NCBI GenBank assembly: GCA_958295775.1
Contig: CATQHC010000002.1
Location: 1,139,830-1,203,829, forward strand
Length of the DNA stretch: 64,000 bases
Reading direction: 5' to 3'
Origin: Chloroflexota bacterium
Lineage (GTDB): Bacteria; Chloroflexota; UBA11872; VXOZ01
Below the pieces are notes generated by a model, which was not told the origin of the DNA, did no database searches, and saw only the letters and a list, made by a program, of their open reading frames with translations. How positions within the stretch are numbered: the first letter of the stretch is position 1; each line of letters begins with the position of its first letter. A program made the position numbers and the translations under genes. This document shows positions 18,307-27,969 of the stretch, piece after piece.

Positions 18307-19500
18307 CTAGCCTCCGGTGAACTGGATATGGCGGTTATAGAGATTGCCAATCAAGGAGTAGGTGAGACTATACAGCAGATAGATGCCCATGATTATCAAG
18401 AAGATTGTGACCGCCGGTGCGGTCTGCGTCATCGTCTTGGCCACACTGGTCAAGTCCGCGTAGCCGATGGCCAGGGCCAGGCTGCTGTTCTTTGTGAGAT
18501 TGAGATACTGACTGATGAGGGGCGGCACGATCACGCGCAATGCCTGTGGAAAAGTCACGAAGCGCAAGGTCTGCATGGTGCCCAGGCCCAAAGAGCGGGA
18601 TGCTTCGCTCTGTCCCCGCGACACGGATTGCAGCCCGCCGCGGACGATTTCCGCGATGAAAGCGGAGGTATAGATGATGAGCCCCACCAGCAACGCCGTC
18701 AATTCAATAGAAATGGAATAACCGCCTTCCGGATGACCGAACCGACCCTCCGGGTGCGGGACACTCATGACAAACGGCGCGTTACCTATGACTATCCACA
18801 CGATCCATGCGACTACGGCTCCCGCAAACACCACGCCAATTGCCCCCAACCAGGGATAGGACGGTTGACCGGTGCGGGTCTCGCGCCGGTCCAAGAGCAC
18901 GCGTGCCACCAGACCGACCGCTATGGATGCCGCCACACAGAGCAGCCACACCCCAGGCAGTTGTTGGCCTTCCGGCCATGGGAATGACAAGCCGGCGTTG
19001 TTGTTCAGGTAGACAGCGTCGAATAGGACTATTCCGCCCTGTTGCACCGAGGGCAATCCCAAGAGCAAGATGTACCAGAAGAAGAGTTGCACCAGCAGCG
19101 GCACATTGCGAAAGACTTCCACGAATACGGTTGCTACTTTGCTGATCACCCAGTTACCGGAGAGTTGAACGGCGCCGACGATTATGCCCAATGTAGTGGC
19201 AAGAATTACCCCTACCACAGACACCATCAGCGTGTTGGTTGCGGCTACCAGGAAAGCATACGCAAAGGTGTCACTCTCTTCATACGGCAGCAGAGTCTCG
19301 CTTATCGGAGTGGAGTACTCACGGTTCAAGAATGTCCAGTTGAAGGGGATGTCTCGGCTGTCCATGGCGGAGGCAATATTGGAAATAAAGAATGCGACCG
19401 CAGCCACGACGAGGATTCCCGAGACGATCTGTGCGGTCCAACTCAGCACGCGGGAGTGCCGCCAGATTGGTATACCTTGGTATGTAAGCGAAAGTCGCAT
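18307..19500 (-). CDS. aapQ: General L-amino-acid ABC transporter permease AapQ-like
   Basis: 397 residues. An N-terminal membrane segment (about 25-50) is followed by the conserved permease motif VEVFRNVPLLVQLFFWYILLL. A large insertion with extra segments then leads into the core loop GGLQSVSRGQSEASRSLGLG (ATPase docking). Length and layout match AapQ/BztB. ATG start. The binding-protein gene lies 76 bp upstream. Confidence 0.92.
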   Translation of the reverse strand: MRLSLTYQGIPIWRHSRVLSWTAQIVSGILVVAAVAFFISNIASAMDSRDIPFNWTFLNREYSTPISETLLPYEESDTFAYAFLVAATNTLMVSVVGVILATTLGIIVGAVQLSGNWVISKVATVFVEVFRNVPLLVQLFFWYILLLGLPSVQQGGIVLFDAVYLNNNAGLSFPWPEGQQLPGVWLLCVAASIAVGLVARVLLDRRETRTGQPSYPWLGAIGVVFAGAVVAWIVWIVIGNAPFVMSVPHPEGRFGHPEGGYSISIELTALLVGLIIYTSAFIAEIVRGGLQSVSRGQSEASRSLGLGTMQTLRFVTFPQALRVIVPPLISQYLNLTKNSSLALAIGYADLTSVAKTMTQTAPAVTIFLIIMGIYLLYSLTYSLIGNLYNRHIQFTGG

Positions 19501-19576
19501 CGTGTCTGTTTCCTAGCCGCCGCGAGTTCAGCAGGTGCTGGTCGCAGCAGCAAATTCTTGCCAATCTAGACGCTCG

Positions 19577-20713
19577 CTAGCGCAGCGGCGCCGCGTAAAT
19601 TTGCCCGCCTTTCGGGCAGTCTGTGCAGGGCGCATTCGACCACAACGCATTGCGGGAACCCTCCCGCGACAAATCGATGCCGGTCTCGGGGCCCAGGTTC
19701 CGCGCATAGATTTCACCGTAATTGCCCATGAATTTGATAACTGTCTGTCCCACGATCAGATCGAGGCCCAGCTCTTCTTGACCGAATGAACCCTCGGTGC
19801 CCAGCAAGCGCTTTGCCTTCACGTTGTCGCCGGCGGCGATTTCATCAACGTTCGACGAGTTGATGCCATAGGCTTCGGCATAGATAAGGATACCCATAAT
19901 CGTCTTCACAATGTCGAACCACTGCTCGTCACCGTGGGGCACCAACGGTCCCAGCGGCTCTTCGGAAATCGTCTCCGGCAGAATGATGTGTTCATCGGGA
20001 TTTTCAAGAGAGCTCCGCAGCGCCGTCAACGCCGAGCGGTCCGAGGTAAAGACTTCACAGGCGCCGCTCTTGTAGGCCTCAAAGGCCACCTGCGCTTCTT
20101 CGAATGTCTTAGGATCATACTCCATATTATTCTGGCGGAAGAAATCTGCCATGTTGAGTTCAGACGTGGTACCGGTATTCACACAGACGGCCGCGCCGAC
20201 CAACTCGTACGCGCTCGTCACTCCCAAGCTCTTGGGCACCATGAAGCCCTGACCGTCATAGAACATCGTTTGCACGAAATTACCCCAGGAGGCGTCACGG
20301 GACGTCGTCCACGTCGTGACATACACGAGTAGGTCAACTTCGCCTGACTGCATCACTGGTCCGCGCTCAGCGGCCGTGATCAAACGAATTTCAATGGCAT
20401 CGGGGTCGCCGAGCACCCCCGCAGCCACGGCGCGACAGAGATCGATGTCAAAACCAACACTATTGCCGGACTCGTCCACGTAGCCAAACCCTGGCGTGTC
20501 ATTGAGGCTGGCGCAGATGAGTCTACCGCGGTCGCGCACAGCCTCCAAACGCGAACTCACAGCCGGAGCAGCTACCGTCTCGGTCTCCATCTTAGCCGTG
20601 GACTCTTCAACTGCCGGTTCAGCAGTAGTAGCACATGCCGCAGCCAGGAGCATGATCAACCCAAGCGCCAAAGCAGTCGCAATATCTCTAATCAGTCTCT
20701 CCCGTCCGCGCAT
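19577..20713 (-). CDS. aapJ: General L-amino-acid ABC transporter substrate-binding lipoprotein (copy 2)
   Basis: 378 residues. The signal peptide is hydrophobic with lipobox LLAAAC, then an acidic linker. The binding domain follows: VRDRGRLICASLNDTPGFGY, GFDIDLCRAVAAGVLGD, TTWTTSRDASWG and the ending NALWSNAPCTDCPKGGQIY, a region typical of AapJ proteins. It is about as long as the neighbouring copy and very similar to it, so the pair is a tandem duplication. Differences in the linker and mid-region suggest they may bind different amino acids. Confidence 0.93.
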   Translation of the reverse strand: MRGRERLIRDIATALALGLIMLLAAACATTAEPAVEESTAKMETETVAAPAVSSRLEAVRDRGRLICASLNDTPGFGYVDESGNSVGFDIDLCRAVAAGVLGDPDAIEIRLITAAERGPVMQSGEVDLLVYVTTWTTSRDASWGNFVQTMFYDGQGFMVPKSLGVTSAYELVGAAVCVNTGTTSELNMADFFRQNNMEYDPKTFEEAQVAFEAYKSGACEVFTSDRSALTALRSSLENPDEHIILPETISEEPLGPLVPHGDEQWFDIVKTIMGILIYAEAYGINSSNVDEIAAGDNVKAKRLLGTEGSFGQEELGLDLIVGQTVIKFMGNYGEIYARNLGPETGIDLSREGSRNALWSNAPCTDCPKGGQIYAAPLR

Positions 20714-20849
20714 GGCCTTCCTGCCTCCCCATTGATAGCAGTGTGTTTGGCTCTATCGCGACTTAGTTTAGGCTGCGGCTACCCGAGAATCAATCAACTT
20801 ACGCATTAGGGGCCGCTCCACAGCAGCCCGGATGAACAGTTGCTATAGC

Positions 20850-20890
20850 AAAAGTCGCGCCGACCCGGAAGCTGTCCAGGCCGACGCGAC
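20850..20890 (-). terminator. Hairpin with T-run between the two aapJ copies
   Basis: On the minus strand GTCGCGTCGGCC (20890-20879) pairs, with two G-U wobbles, with 20865-20854, followed by TTTT (20853-20850). It lies just after the stop of the first aapJ copy and would trim or attenuate transcription into the rest of the cluster, a common way to overexpress the binding protein. Confidence 0.75.
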
Positions 20891-20919
20891 ATTAGTCAGC
20901 GACTACGTACTAGCACGTA

Positions 20920-22050
20920 CTAGCGCAATGGCTGAGAGTAGATCTGTCCGCCCTTCGGGCAGTCAGTACACGGCGCATTCGACCACAAGGCATTGCGGGA
21001 GCCTTCACGCGGCAGTTGGACACCGTCGGGATTATCCAGGTTGCGCGCATAGATCTCGCCGTAGTTTCCAACGGCCTTGATGACGGTCTGACCCACCATC
21101 TGATCGAGACCCAGCTCCTCTTGACCGAATGAACCTTCGGTGCCAAGCAGGCGCTTTGCCTTGACGTTTTCGCCAGCGGCCATATCATCAACGTTGGTGG
21201 AGTTGATGCCATACGCCTCGGCGTAGATGAGGAGGCCCATCACGGTCTTCACAAGGTCGAACCACTGCTCGTCACCGTGGGGCACCACCGGTCCTAGCGG
21301 CTCCTCAGAAATTGTCTCCGGCAGAATGATGTGTTCGTCCGGATTGGGCAGAGCCGTTCTCAGCGCGGCAAGCTGCGAGCGGTCATTGGTGAACACTTCG
21401 CAGGCGCCGCTCTTGTACGCTTCAAGGACCACGTCGGTGTCTTCATAGACCTTCGGGTTGTACTCCAAGCCGTTCTGGCGGAAGAAGTCGGCCATGTTCA
21501 ACTCAGTGGTGGTACCACTGGTCACACACACGGCGGCGCCAGCCAACTCGAATGCGCTACTTACGCCCAGGCTCTTTGGAACCATGAAGCCCTGGCCATC
21601 GTAGAACATGGTCTGCGCGTAGTTGCCCCATGAGGCATCACGCGAAGTCGTCCACGTCACGGTGCGCACGAGCAGGTCAACTTCGCCCGACTGGACTGTT
21701 GGGCCGCGCTCAGCAGCCGTAATCAGTCGGATCTCAAATGCATCAGGGTCGCCCAGGACAGCCGCAGCTACCGCGCGGCAGAGATCAATGTCGAAGCCCA
21801 CGTTGTTGCCGGCCTCATCCGTGAAGCCATAGCCGGGCACGTCGTTACGGCTTGCGCAAATGATGTGACCCCGTTCCTGCACGGTCTCAAGCCGCGAAGC
21901 CGCAGCCGGCGCCTCCATCATCTCCGTTTCGGCTTCGGCGGCCTTTTCTTCCATTTCCCCTGTGTTCGCCTCTTCAGTAGCGCACGCTGCGCTGAAAAGT
22001 AGCGCAAGCATGACGCCCAAGACGACCAGGACCCTACACAGCTTTCTCAT
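20920..22050 (-). CDS. aapJ: General L-amino-acid ABC transporter substrate-binding lipoprotein (copy 1)
   Basis: 376 residues, first gene of the amino-acid transporter cluster. Signal peptide with a Cys-containing lipobox (LLFSAAC), then a Glu-rich linker and the AapJ-type binding domain (ICASRNDVPGYGF, GFDIDLCRAVAAAVLGD, ARNLDNPDGVQLPREGS, CTDCPKGGQIY). ATG start with GGGAGG about 9 nt upstream. A promoter-like TTGCAT-17-TATAAT lies 48 to 76 bp upstream of the start codon. A terminator follows, suggesting this copy is expressed more than the rest. Confidence 0.94.
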   Translation of the reverse strand: MRKLCRVLVVLGVMLALLFSAACATEEANTGEMEEKAAEAETEMMEAPAAASRLETVQERGHIICASRNDVPGYGFTDEAGNNVGFDIDLCRAVAAAVLGDPDAFEIRLITAAERGPTVQSGEVDLLVRTVTWTTSRDASWGNYAQTMFYDGQGFMVPKSLGVSSAFELAGAAVCVTSGTTTELNMADFFRQNGLEYNPKVYEDTDVVLEAYKSGACEVFTNDRSQLAALRTALPNPDEHIILPETISEEPLGPVVPHGDEQWFDLVKTVMGLLIYAEAYGINSTNVDDMAAGENVKAKRLLGTEGSFGQEELGLDQMVGQTVIKAVGNYGEIYARNLDNPDGVQLPREGSRNALWSNAPCTDCPKGGQIYSQPLR

Positions 22051-22097
22051 CTCTTTTCCTCCCTGATGGCACTGTTCTTTGTGCGTTGTCGCAATCC

Positions 22098-22126
22098 ATT
22101 ATATTGACCACACTGTCCCCATGCAA
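22098..22126 (-). promoter_or_regulatory. Sigma70-type promoter of the aap cluster
   Basis: On the minus strand TTGCAT (22126-22121) is followed after 17 bp by a perfect TATAAT (22103-22098), 47 bp before the aapJ start codon. Confidence 0.75.
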
Positions 22127-22277
22127 ATGGACTACAAGCCATTTCTATTCTGTAATTTCCGACACTCAACGCCATTGTCTCGTATGACACGAGAAAAAGG
22201 CACTTCTGGACGCTGTCTCTACCTCCTATCTCTTAAGAAAAGACTATGCGGTGCCGGAAACATACATAACCCAGCGC

Positions 22278-23219
22278 TTAGCCGGCCACTACCGACTGCT
22301 GAGCGAGCACCCGTTCCGCTTCACGGGTCGAGCGGTCATGGTACTCAACCCAATTTTCAAGGCCGTACTCTCTCTTAATGCGAGCGACTGGCCAAGCGTC
22401 ATCATTGGACTCCAACATGAAGACTCCATCATCACGCGTACCGATGATCGTTATTCTCTTGCCAAAGTCCGTCTGCATTTGACGAATTTGCTGGAATTGT
22501 AAGTCATAATGGAACACTTCGGCTTCGAGGTCTACGGTACTATGCGCGACGTGGACCCCCAGGCCGCTGGCGGCAACTACATCTCCGAGTTTGTTGATGA
22601 TGCGAGAACTACCGCCACTCACGGAAGAAACAACAATGTAGCTGTGCAGCCAGGCATATGCGCGCAGCCGCAAGCCACCGTCGCACATGCTTGGGAAGAC
22701 TACAAGCTCAGCGCCGGCAACTCCGATACGCGCCCACTCTTCCGGATAGTCGACGTCGAAACAGATGAGCATGCCAATCCTGCCAAAGTCTGTGTCAAAT
22801 ACCGGAATGTCGGAGTAGATACCCGGCACGGTGCCCGCTTCAAGTTCGCCTAGAGTTGGATGGATCTTGTCGTATTGCCCAACAATCTCGCCTTGACGAT
22901 CAAAGAGGACGCTGGTGTTCAGGCGTGTGTTGCCGCGCACCTCGCACATGCCGGCAGCCACGTACATGCCATGCTCACGGGCCTTTGCGGCGAAATGGTC
23001 TGAAGTGGGACCGGGAATCGGCTCCCAAATCTTCTCGCGCTCCTCCTCGTCCTGGGGCAAGCCCAAGAGGGTAAACTCTTCCGGCAGGCAGGCAAGATCG
23101 GCGCCCAAGCCACCTATCTGATCGAGTAATTCAGTCGCCAACTCGTGATTCGCGGCAATCGAGGGGCGGCTGCCCAGGTGGCCAACGCACGCAGTCGCAA
23201 CCAATGCTTTACGCGGCAT
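22278..23219 (-). CDS. Carbon-nitrogen hydrolase (nitrilase/amidase superfamily)
   Basis: 313 residues with the nitrilase-superfamily catalytic triad: Glu47 in LPEEF, Lys118 in YDKIHPT and Cys153 in LICFDVDYPE. These enzymes hydrolyse nitriles or amides, or condense N-carbamoyl-type substrates, in the cytoplasm. The ATG at 23219 is preferred because GGAGGG lies 6 nt upstream; the in-frame TTG two codons earlier would overlap that site. It is transcribed divergently from the 5'-nucleotidase-like gene. The substrate is not predictable. A ureidopropionase or formamidase-like role is possible. Confidence 0.87.
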   Translation of the reverse strand: MPRKALVATACVGHLGSRPSIAANHELATELLDQIGGLGADLACLPEEFTLLGLPQDEEEREKIWEPIPGPTSDHFAAKAREHGMYVAAGMCEVRGNTRLNTSVLFDRQGEIVGQYDKIHPTLGELEAGTVPGIYSDIPVFDTDFGRIGMLICFDVDYPEEWARIGVAGAELVVFPSMCDGGLRLRAYAWLHSYIVVSSVSGGSSRIINKLGDVVAASGLGVHVAHSTVDLEAEVFHYDLQFQQIRQMQTDFGKRITIIGTRDDGVFMLESNDDAWPVARIKREYGLENWVEYHDRSTREAERVLAQQSVVAG

Positions 23220-23688
23220 AGTCAACCCTCCAGGAAATAAACTACGTACTCGAACAAATGTGTGATTGCTATCCCTGAGTATACTCTATCGCGGTATGGG
23301 TAAACTAGCCTTTCGCTAGGGAATTGCTCACAAAAGGCGTGGGCATACTATGATTTTGCGGCAAAAGTGTAGTTGAATCAAGACCGACGGTAATTCGAGG
23401 TACCGTGGGACAGTTAAGTTGGCAACGGCTGCACCAGCCGCGCTGGCCTTGCAACGCTCCTACGCAAGCTGAGATCGTGATCAACGCGAGCGAAGAGCCC
23501 TGTTCGCCAACCAGCCGCCTGGGAATGTAGACCACGCACTGCGCCTGCGCCATAGTGCAGCAATAGCAAGGCAATATGGTCGCGCATTGTGAATTGTGGC
23601 ATCCGTCTAGTATGGTAGAAATAGAGGCAACCAGCGCAGGCACATCTCTGCGGAGCGGGCTTCCCAGCTTGAGAATGGCGCCATTTAC
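23220..23688. other. Divergent intergenic region, no gene seen
   Basis: About 470 bp between divergent genes. An open minus-strand stretch of 112 codons exists but has no family features and a composition unlike its neighbours. Promoters for both flanking genes are expected here but none was identified with confidence. Confidence 0.5.
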
Positions 23689-25155
23689 TTGGGCTTTACA
23701 ATCTTACATACCAACGACCTGCACGGTTTTGTGCGCGCGACGCCTCGCATAGCGCAGCGTGTGGAAGATATAAGTGGTGATGACGAGAACGTGCTCCTTA
23801 TCGACGTTGGCGACTTCTTTCGGCTGAAACGCCACCGCCGACCGCAAGAGGATGATCGCGTAACCGCCTGGACGCTGCGCTCGCTAGGATACGACCTCTT
23901 TACCCCCGGAAATGCGGAACTCTCTCGCTTCGATCCGTGGCATCTGGACTTCTTGATCGCTCAGAACTGCGGCACGATGCTCTGCACCAGCGGATTCAAT
24001 GCGCGGCTACCCGCCTCATGTCGTCCCTACACAGTTATCGCGATGAATGGCTATCGGGTGCTTTTTATCGGCATCTGCACGGAGGACGATCACTGGGACC
24101 TCGCCGCGCCCGCTAACAACTTCTACTCTTCTGCGCGGCGCTCGGCAGCAAAGACCGCCAGCCTGGTGAATGCGTACCGGGACCGCGTAGACATGATCGT
24201 CGTGCTCTCTCATTCCGGTATGGCGCAGGACATTCTTCTCGCTGAGGAGATACCGGAGATCGACCTGATTCTCAGCGGCCATTGCCATCACCCCACGCTG
24301 CGGCCGCTTTGCGTCGGCAACACCAAGATTGTGCAGGCCGGCCTCAACGGCATGTTCGTTGGCCAGGTGGATATTACGCCCGCCGACCCGAGACCCCAAA
24401 TCGAGTCTCGCCTCCATACTATTGATTCGGATTCACCGGAACATCCGGTGATGGAGCGCTTGCTCCGTCTGCAGGGGCGGCGCAATGATCCCGACCTCTT
24501 GCGCGCCATCGGTACGGCTGGCGAGAACGTGGGGCAGAACTACCTCACAGCCAATGGACTGGGCAACACGGTAACGGACATTTGGCGGGAGGCGACCGGG
24601 GCCGATATCGCGTGGACAAAGGCAACCTTCATCACACCTCTCTTTGCACCGGGGCATGCGCTCACAAGCTGGGACATTCAGCTATGTGTCAGGGGGTTTC
24701 CGCTTTCAAAATTGCTTACGCTCACCGGCGCGCAGATCCGGGAGGCTTTGGAACACAGCGTCACCGACCAATCCCATGCCTTCCTGCCGCCCGATCGCCG
24801 TGACGAGATGGTAAAGCAGCTCGAATCCGCGTCAGCCTTGCCGGGGTGCAACTTCCTCCACCAGTCCGGCATGCAGATCGAGATAGATCTCACAAAACCT
24901 GTCGGCGAACGGGTGCAAGGAGTGCGCGTGGGCGACAAACCGCTACAACCTGATGCGACCTACCGCGTGGCGATGGATGCGTTCCACGCGCGGGGCGGCT
25001 CGGCCTTCACTATGCTGCAGGATGCGCGCAGCCGGGAAGACTTGAGCCTGGAGAATCCGGTTGAAGCGCACGTGCGGGAAACGGGGCAACTCGAAGGAAC
25101 TCTCGACGAACGCTACCAGATCGTCGGAGCCACAGCCCTTGCCGCGACGGTGTGA
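23689..25155 (+). CDS. 5'-nucleotidase/UshA-like metallophosphatase with altered catalytic motif
   Basis: 488 residues. An N-terminal calcineurin-like domain (TILHTNDLHG with Asp10 and His12, DVGDFF with Asp42, SGHCHHPTL) is followed by a 5'-nucleotidase C-terminal domain from about 280 (AGENVGQNYLTANGLGN to ARGGSAFTML). The family's Asn-His catalytic motif GNHE reads GNAE (Asn75-Ala76), so the conserved His is missing. TTG start with a weak ribosome-binding site. No signal peptide was found, unlike periplasmic UshA. Activity is uncertain. It heads a plus-strand run of four genes with gaps of 24, 8 and 7 bp. Confidence 0.83.
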   Translation: MGFTILHTNDLHGFVRATPRIAQRVEDISGDDENVLLIDVGDFFRLKRHRRPQEDDRVTAWTLRSLGYDLFTPGNAELSRFDPWHLDFLIAQNCGTMLCTSGFNARLPASCRPYTVIAMNGYRVLFIGICTEDDHWDLAAPANNFYSSARRSAAKTASLVNAYRDRVDMIVVLSHSGMAQDILLAEEIPEIDLILSGHCHHPTLRPLCVGNTKIVQAGLNGMFVGQVDITPADPRPQIESRLHTIDSDSPEHPVMERLLRLQGRRNDPDLLRAIGTAGENVGQNYLTANGLGNTVTDIWREATGADIAWTKATFITPLFAPGHALTSWDIQLCVRGFPLSKLLTLTGAQIREALEHSVTDQSHAFLPPDRRDEMVKQLESASALPGCNFLHQSGMQIEIDLTKPVGERVQGVRVGDKPLQPDATYRVAMDAFHARGGSAFTMLQDARSREDLSLENPVEAHVRETGQLEGTLDERYQIVGATALAATV

Positions 25156-25179
25156 CCAAGAGATGAACGCGCAGAGCAC

Positions 25180-26076
25180 GTGATTCGCCCCCTGTTAGCG
25201 CTGGCCGCACTTGGAGCCCTTGCCGTTGGCGCCTACGGGACTCTTGTAGAGCCCTATCGGCTGCGCGTGCGGAGAGTCCGCATTCCACTCTCCTCGTTCC
25301 GCCGGCCGGATGCCGTTGTGCGCATCCTTCACATCACTGATCTGCATATGAGGTCCGGCGACTGGCGGCGTGTGCGCATGCTACGCCAACTTGCCGGCCT
25401 TAAACCCGATCTCATCTTGCTCACCGGCGACCTCATCCAAGGCGGCCACAATCCTGAAGCCGAGTTGGCCACGGTGCTCGAGGCGCTCGCGCCAATCCAT
25501 GCCAGCCACGGGGTTTTCGCGGTGCTGGGCAACCACGATCACGTGCGCCGCCATCGCATCAAGAGTTGGCTGGGGCAACCACTGCGATTCCACGACACCG
25601 GCGGGCTCGTGCGCACGCTCGCAGCGCATGGCATTCACGTGCTCACCAACGCGCACGTAAACCTCACTGTGCACGGCCAACCCCTGACACTCATCGGCGT
25701 AGACGACCCCTTCTACTGGCTCGATGACATCCGCCGCGCGACGGCCGGCGCGCCGCGCGACACCACGCGGCTGCTCCTCGCCCACACGCCCGACATCATT
25801 CGCACTTTGGAGGACCAGCGCTTTGATCTCATCCTCTGCGGCCATACCCACGGCGGGCAGATCCGTTTGGCGGAGCACATTGTCTGGCATACGAATACGC
25901 GTATCGAGTTGCCGCGTAATGCGGGCTTGATGGAACTGGGAGACCACCTTGTCTACTGCTCCGCCGGGGTTGGCGTCTCGGTGCTGCCCATGCGCCTCAA
26001 CTGTCCGCCGGAGGTGGGGTGGATCGAACTGGTAGCGGCTGAACACTCAAGCTCGGAGAATCCGCACGTAAGGTAG
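25180..26076 (+). CDS. Membrane-anchored metallophosphoesterase (YkuE-like)
   Basis: 298 residues. One N-terminal membrane segment (about 2-22) is followed by a calcineurin-like phosphoesterase with complete metal motifs: DLH (Asp54 and His56), GDLIQGG (Asp84), GNHDH (117-121) and CGHTHGGQI. YkuE-type proteins act on membrane-associated phosphates, including UDP-diacylglucosamine in related families; the substrate here is unknown. GTG start, 24 bp after the preceding stop. In contrast to the gene upstream, the GNHD motif is intact. Confidence 0.87.
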   Translation: MIRPLLALAALGALAVGAYGTLVEPYRLRVRRVRIPLSSFRRPDAVVRILHITDLHMRSGDWRRVRMLRQLAGLKPDLILLTGDLIQGGHNPEAELATVLEALAPIHASHGVFAVLGNHDHVRRHRIKSWLGQPLRFHDTGGLVRTLAAHGIHVLTNAHVNLTVHGQPLTLIGVDDPFYWLDDIRRATAGAPRDTTRLLLAHTPDIIRTLEDQRFDLILCGHTHGGQIRLAEHIVWHTNTRIELPRNAGLMELGDHLVYCSAGVGVSVLPMRLNCPPEVGWIELVAAEHSSSENPHVR

Positions 26077-26084
26077 AAGCACAC

Positions 26085-26744
26085 ATGCGCGGCCCGCTCT
26101 TGCCGCTCCTGTTCAGCATCATTCTGCTGCCACTGCTCCTGCTACTGCTCCAGATGCAGGCCGTCACGCTGGCGTTTGCGAACTTGGGGCTCTCGCCCAC
26201 GCTGGTGATCATCATCTTCTATCTTTCTCTTATCGGCAGCTTCGTTAACATTCCCGTTTCCCGCCGCAAGATTCGCGTGGAACGCAAGTCCTTGCTGCCA
26301 TTGCCTTCTTTCTTGTCACTCTTCTACTTTCCGCCGCGCGTGCAAGAGCAAGTGCTCGCCGTGAATGTGGGCGGAGCGGTGATCCCAGTGCTGCTTGCGC
26401 TCTACCTGCTGCCCAACGCGCCCTTGACGCAAGCGTTCTTTGCCACCGCAGCCATGAGCATTGTCTGCTTTGCGCTCGCCCGTCCGGTAAAGGGTGTGGG
26501 CATTACCTTGCCTGCCCTCATACCGCCCCTCATTGCGGCCTTGCTGGCCTACTTGCTGGTGCCTGATCCAATTGGGCGCACCGCAGTCGCGTACACTTCC
26601 GGCGTGCTGGGCACGCTCATCGGCGCCGATGTCTTCAACCTGCCGCGCATCCACCGGCTGGGCGCGCACGTGGTCAGCATTGGCGGGGCTGGGGTCTTTG
26701 ATGGTATCTTCCTGGTGGGCATCTTGGCAGCAATTCTCACGTGA
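26085..26744 (+). CDS. DUF1614 family integral membrane protein
   Basis: 219 residues, mostly hydrophobic, with about six or seven membrane segments. Visible family stretches are SLIGSFVNIPVS near residue 50, NVGGAVIPVLLALYLLP and TLIGADVFNLPRI. The middle loop FYFPPRVQEQ is the most polar part. The function of DUF1614 is not known. It lies 8 bp after the phosphoesterase and 7 bp before the M20 hydrolase, so the genes form one transcription unit. Confidence 0.85.
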   Translation: MRGPLLPLLFSIILLPLLLLLLQMQAVTLAFANLGLSPTLVIIIFYLSLIGSFVNIPVSRRKIRVERKSLLPLPSFLSLFYFPPRVQEQVLAVNVGGAVIPVLLALYLLPNAPLTQAFFATAAMSIVCFALARPVKGVGITLPALIPPLIAALLAYLLVPDPIGRTAVAYTSGVLGTLIGADVFNLPRIHRLGAHVVSIGGAGVFDGIFLVGILAAILT

Positions 26745-26751
26745 GGAAGCA

Positions 26752-27969
26752 ATGAGCACAGCAGAGGTACAGACCCAAGTCCGCGAATTACAGCCGGAAC
26801 TCGTGGCCATACGGAGAGAAATTCACCAGCATCCCGAAGTAGCCTTCGAGCTTGACAGAACTCCCCGTATAGTCGCCGACCGTCTCGCGGCATTCGGCTG
26901 GGAGGTCGAGACGGACGTTGGCGGGCAGGGCGTGGTCGGCATCCTGCATGGCAGCCGTCCCGGCAAAGTGCTCGCCATCCGGCCGGACATGGACGCGCTG
27001 CCTTTCCCGGACTGGAAAAAGGTTCCCTACGCGTCGCAAACCCCCGACGTGATGCACGCGTGCGGGCACGATGCCCACACTGCCATCGGCATTGGCATTG
27101 CCGCGATCCTTGCGAACATGCGCGATCAGTTCCAAGGAACCGTCAAGCTGCTCTTTGATCCGGCAGAGGAAGCCGGCGGCGCGTCAGAGGCACTAGGCTT
27201 GCCTCCCTGCGGCCCCAAAGCCCTGCGCGCAGACGGAGTGCTGGAAAATCCAAAAGTGGACGCCTTGATGGGCTTCCACAACCTGCCGGAGATTCCGGTA
27301 GGCCAGGTGTGGGCGCGCCCCGGCGTGATCTTTACGGGATACGACATGTTTTCGCTGGAGATCACCGGGAAAGAGACCCACGCCGCGCGGAGACACCAAG
27401 GGAAAGACGCCATTCTGGCAGCCAGCCACGTTATCCAAACCCTCTACGGTGCCGGCTCCCGCGTGGCGCCAAACAATCAGGTGTATTCCCTTAACGTCGG
27501 CCTTATAGAGGGCGGCAAGGACTACAACCTGATTCCATCGTCAGTCAGAATGAAAGGCTCCGTACGCTGCGGCGATCTTAACACGCGCGCGGGACTGGGC
27601 GAGCGCTTGGCAGCCCTGGTAGAGTCCGCCGCTGAAAGTGCGGATTGTACTGCGGAATTTTCACTTACGCGGGGTAACCCGCCAGTGGTCAATGATCCCG
27701 CTCTGGCATCGCTCGTGCACGCTACCGCGGCCGGAGTTCTCGGCACTGACAACGCCGTGATGATGGATGCCCCACTGCTCATCGGCGATACGTTCTGCTT
27801 CCTGGCCGAGGGCGTGCCGAGCGTCTACTGGCTCTTTGGCTCGGGCAATGCCGACCGCGGCATCACGTATCCCTTGCACCATAGCCGCTACGACCTCGAC
27901 GAAGCTTGTATCGGGCACGCGCTGCAGGTGGCAGTGGAAGCTACCTTGTCTTATCTCAACACCGGTTAG
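26752..27969 (+). CDS. M20-family metal-dependent amidohydrolase/carboxypeptidase
   Basis: 405 residues of the M20D (N-acyl amino acid or IAA-conjugate amidohydrolase) type. Motifs are RREIHQHPE near residue 21, MHACGHDAHTA (Cys104, His106, His109), DPAEEA (Glu139-Glu140), GFHNLP and the C-terminal HHSRYD. It hydrolyses N-acyl amino acids or small amide conjugates with two bound metals. The ATG at 26752 with GAGG 6 nt upstream was chosen; the open frame extends further 5' but only in the shadow of the DUF1614 gene. Last gene of the four-gene unit. Confidence 0.9.
   Translation: MSTAEVQTQVRELQPELVAIRREIHQHPEVAFELDRTPRIVADRLAAFGWEVETDVGGQGVVGILHGSRPGKVLAIRPDMDALPFPDWKKVPYASQTPDVMHACGHDAHTAIGIGIAAILANMRDQFQGTVKLLFDPAEEAGGASEALGLPPCGPKALRADGVLENPKVDALMGFHNLPEIPVGQVWARPGVIFTGYDMFSLEITGKETHAARRHQGKDAILAASHVIQTLYGAGSRVAPNNQVYSLNVGLIEGGKDYNLIPSSVRMKGSVRCGDLNTRAGLGERLAALVESAAESADCTAEFSLTRGNPPVVNDPALASLVHATAAGVLGTDNAVMMDAPLLIGDTFCFLAEGVPSVYWLFGSGNADRGITYPLHHSRYDLDEACIGHALQVAVEATLSYLNTG

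Noticed and set aside
23305-23643. A 112-codon minus-strand frame in the intergenic region
   Set aside because: Composition unlike a protein, no motif, no ribosome-binding site and no neighbour relation.
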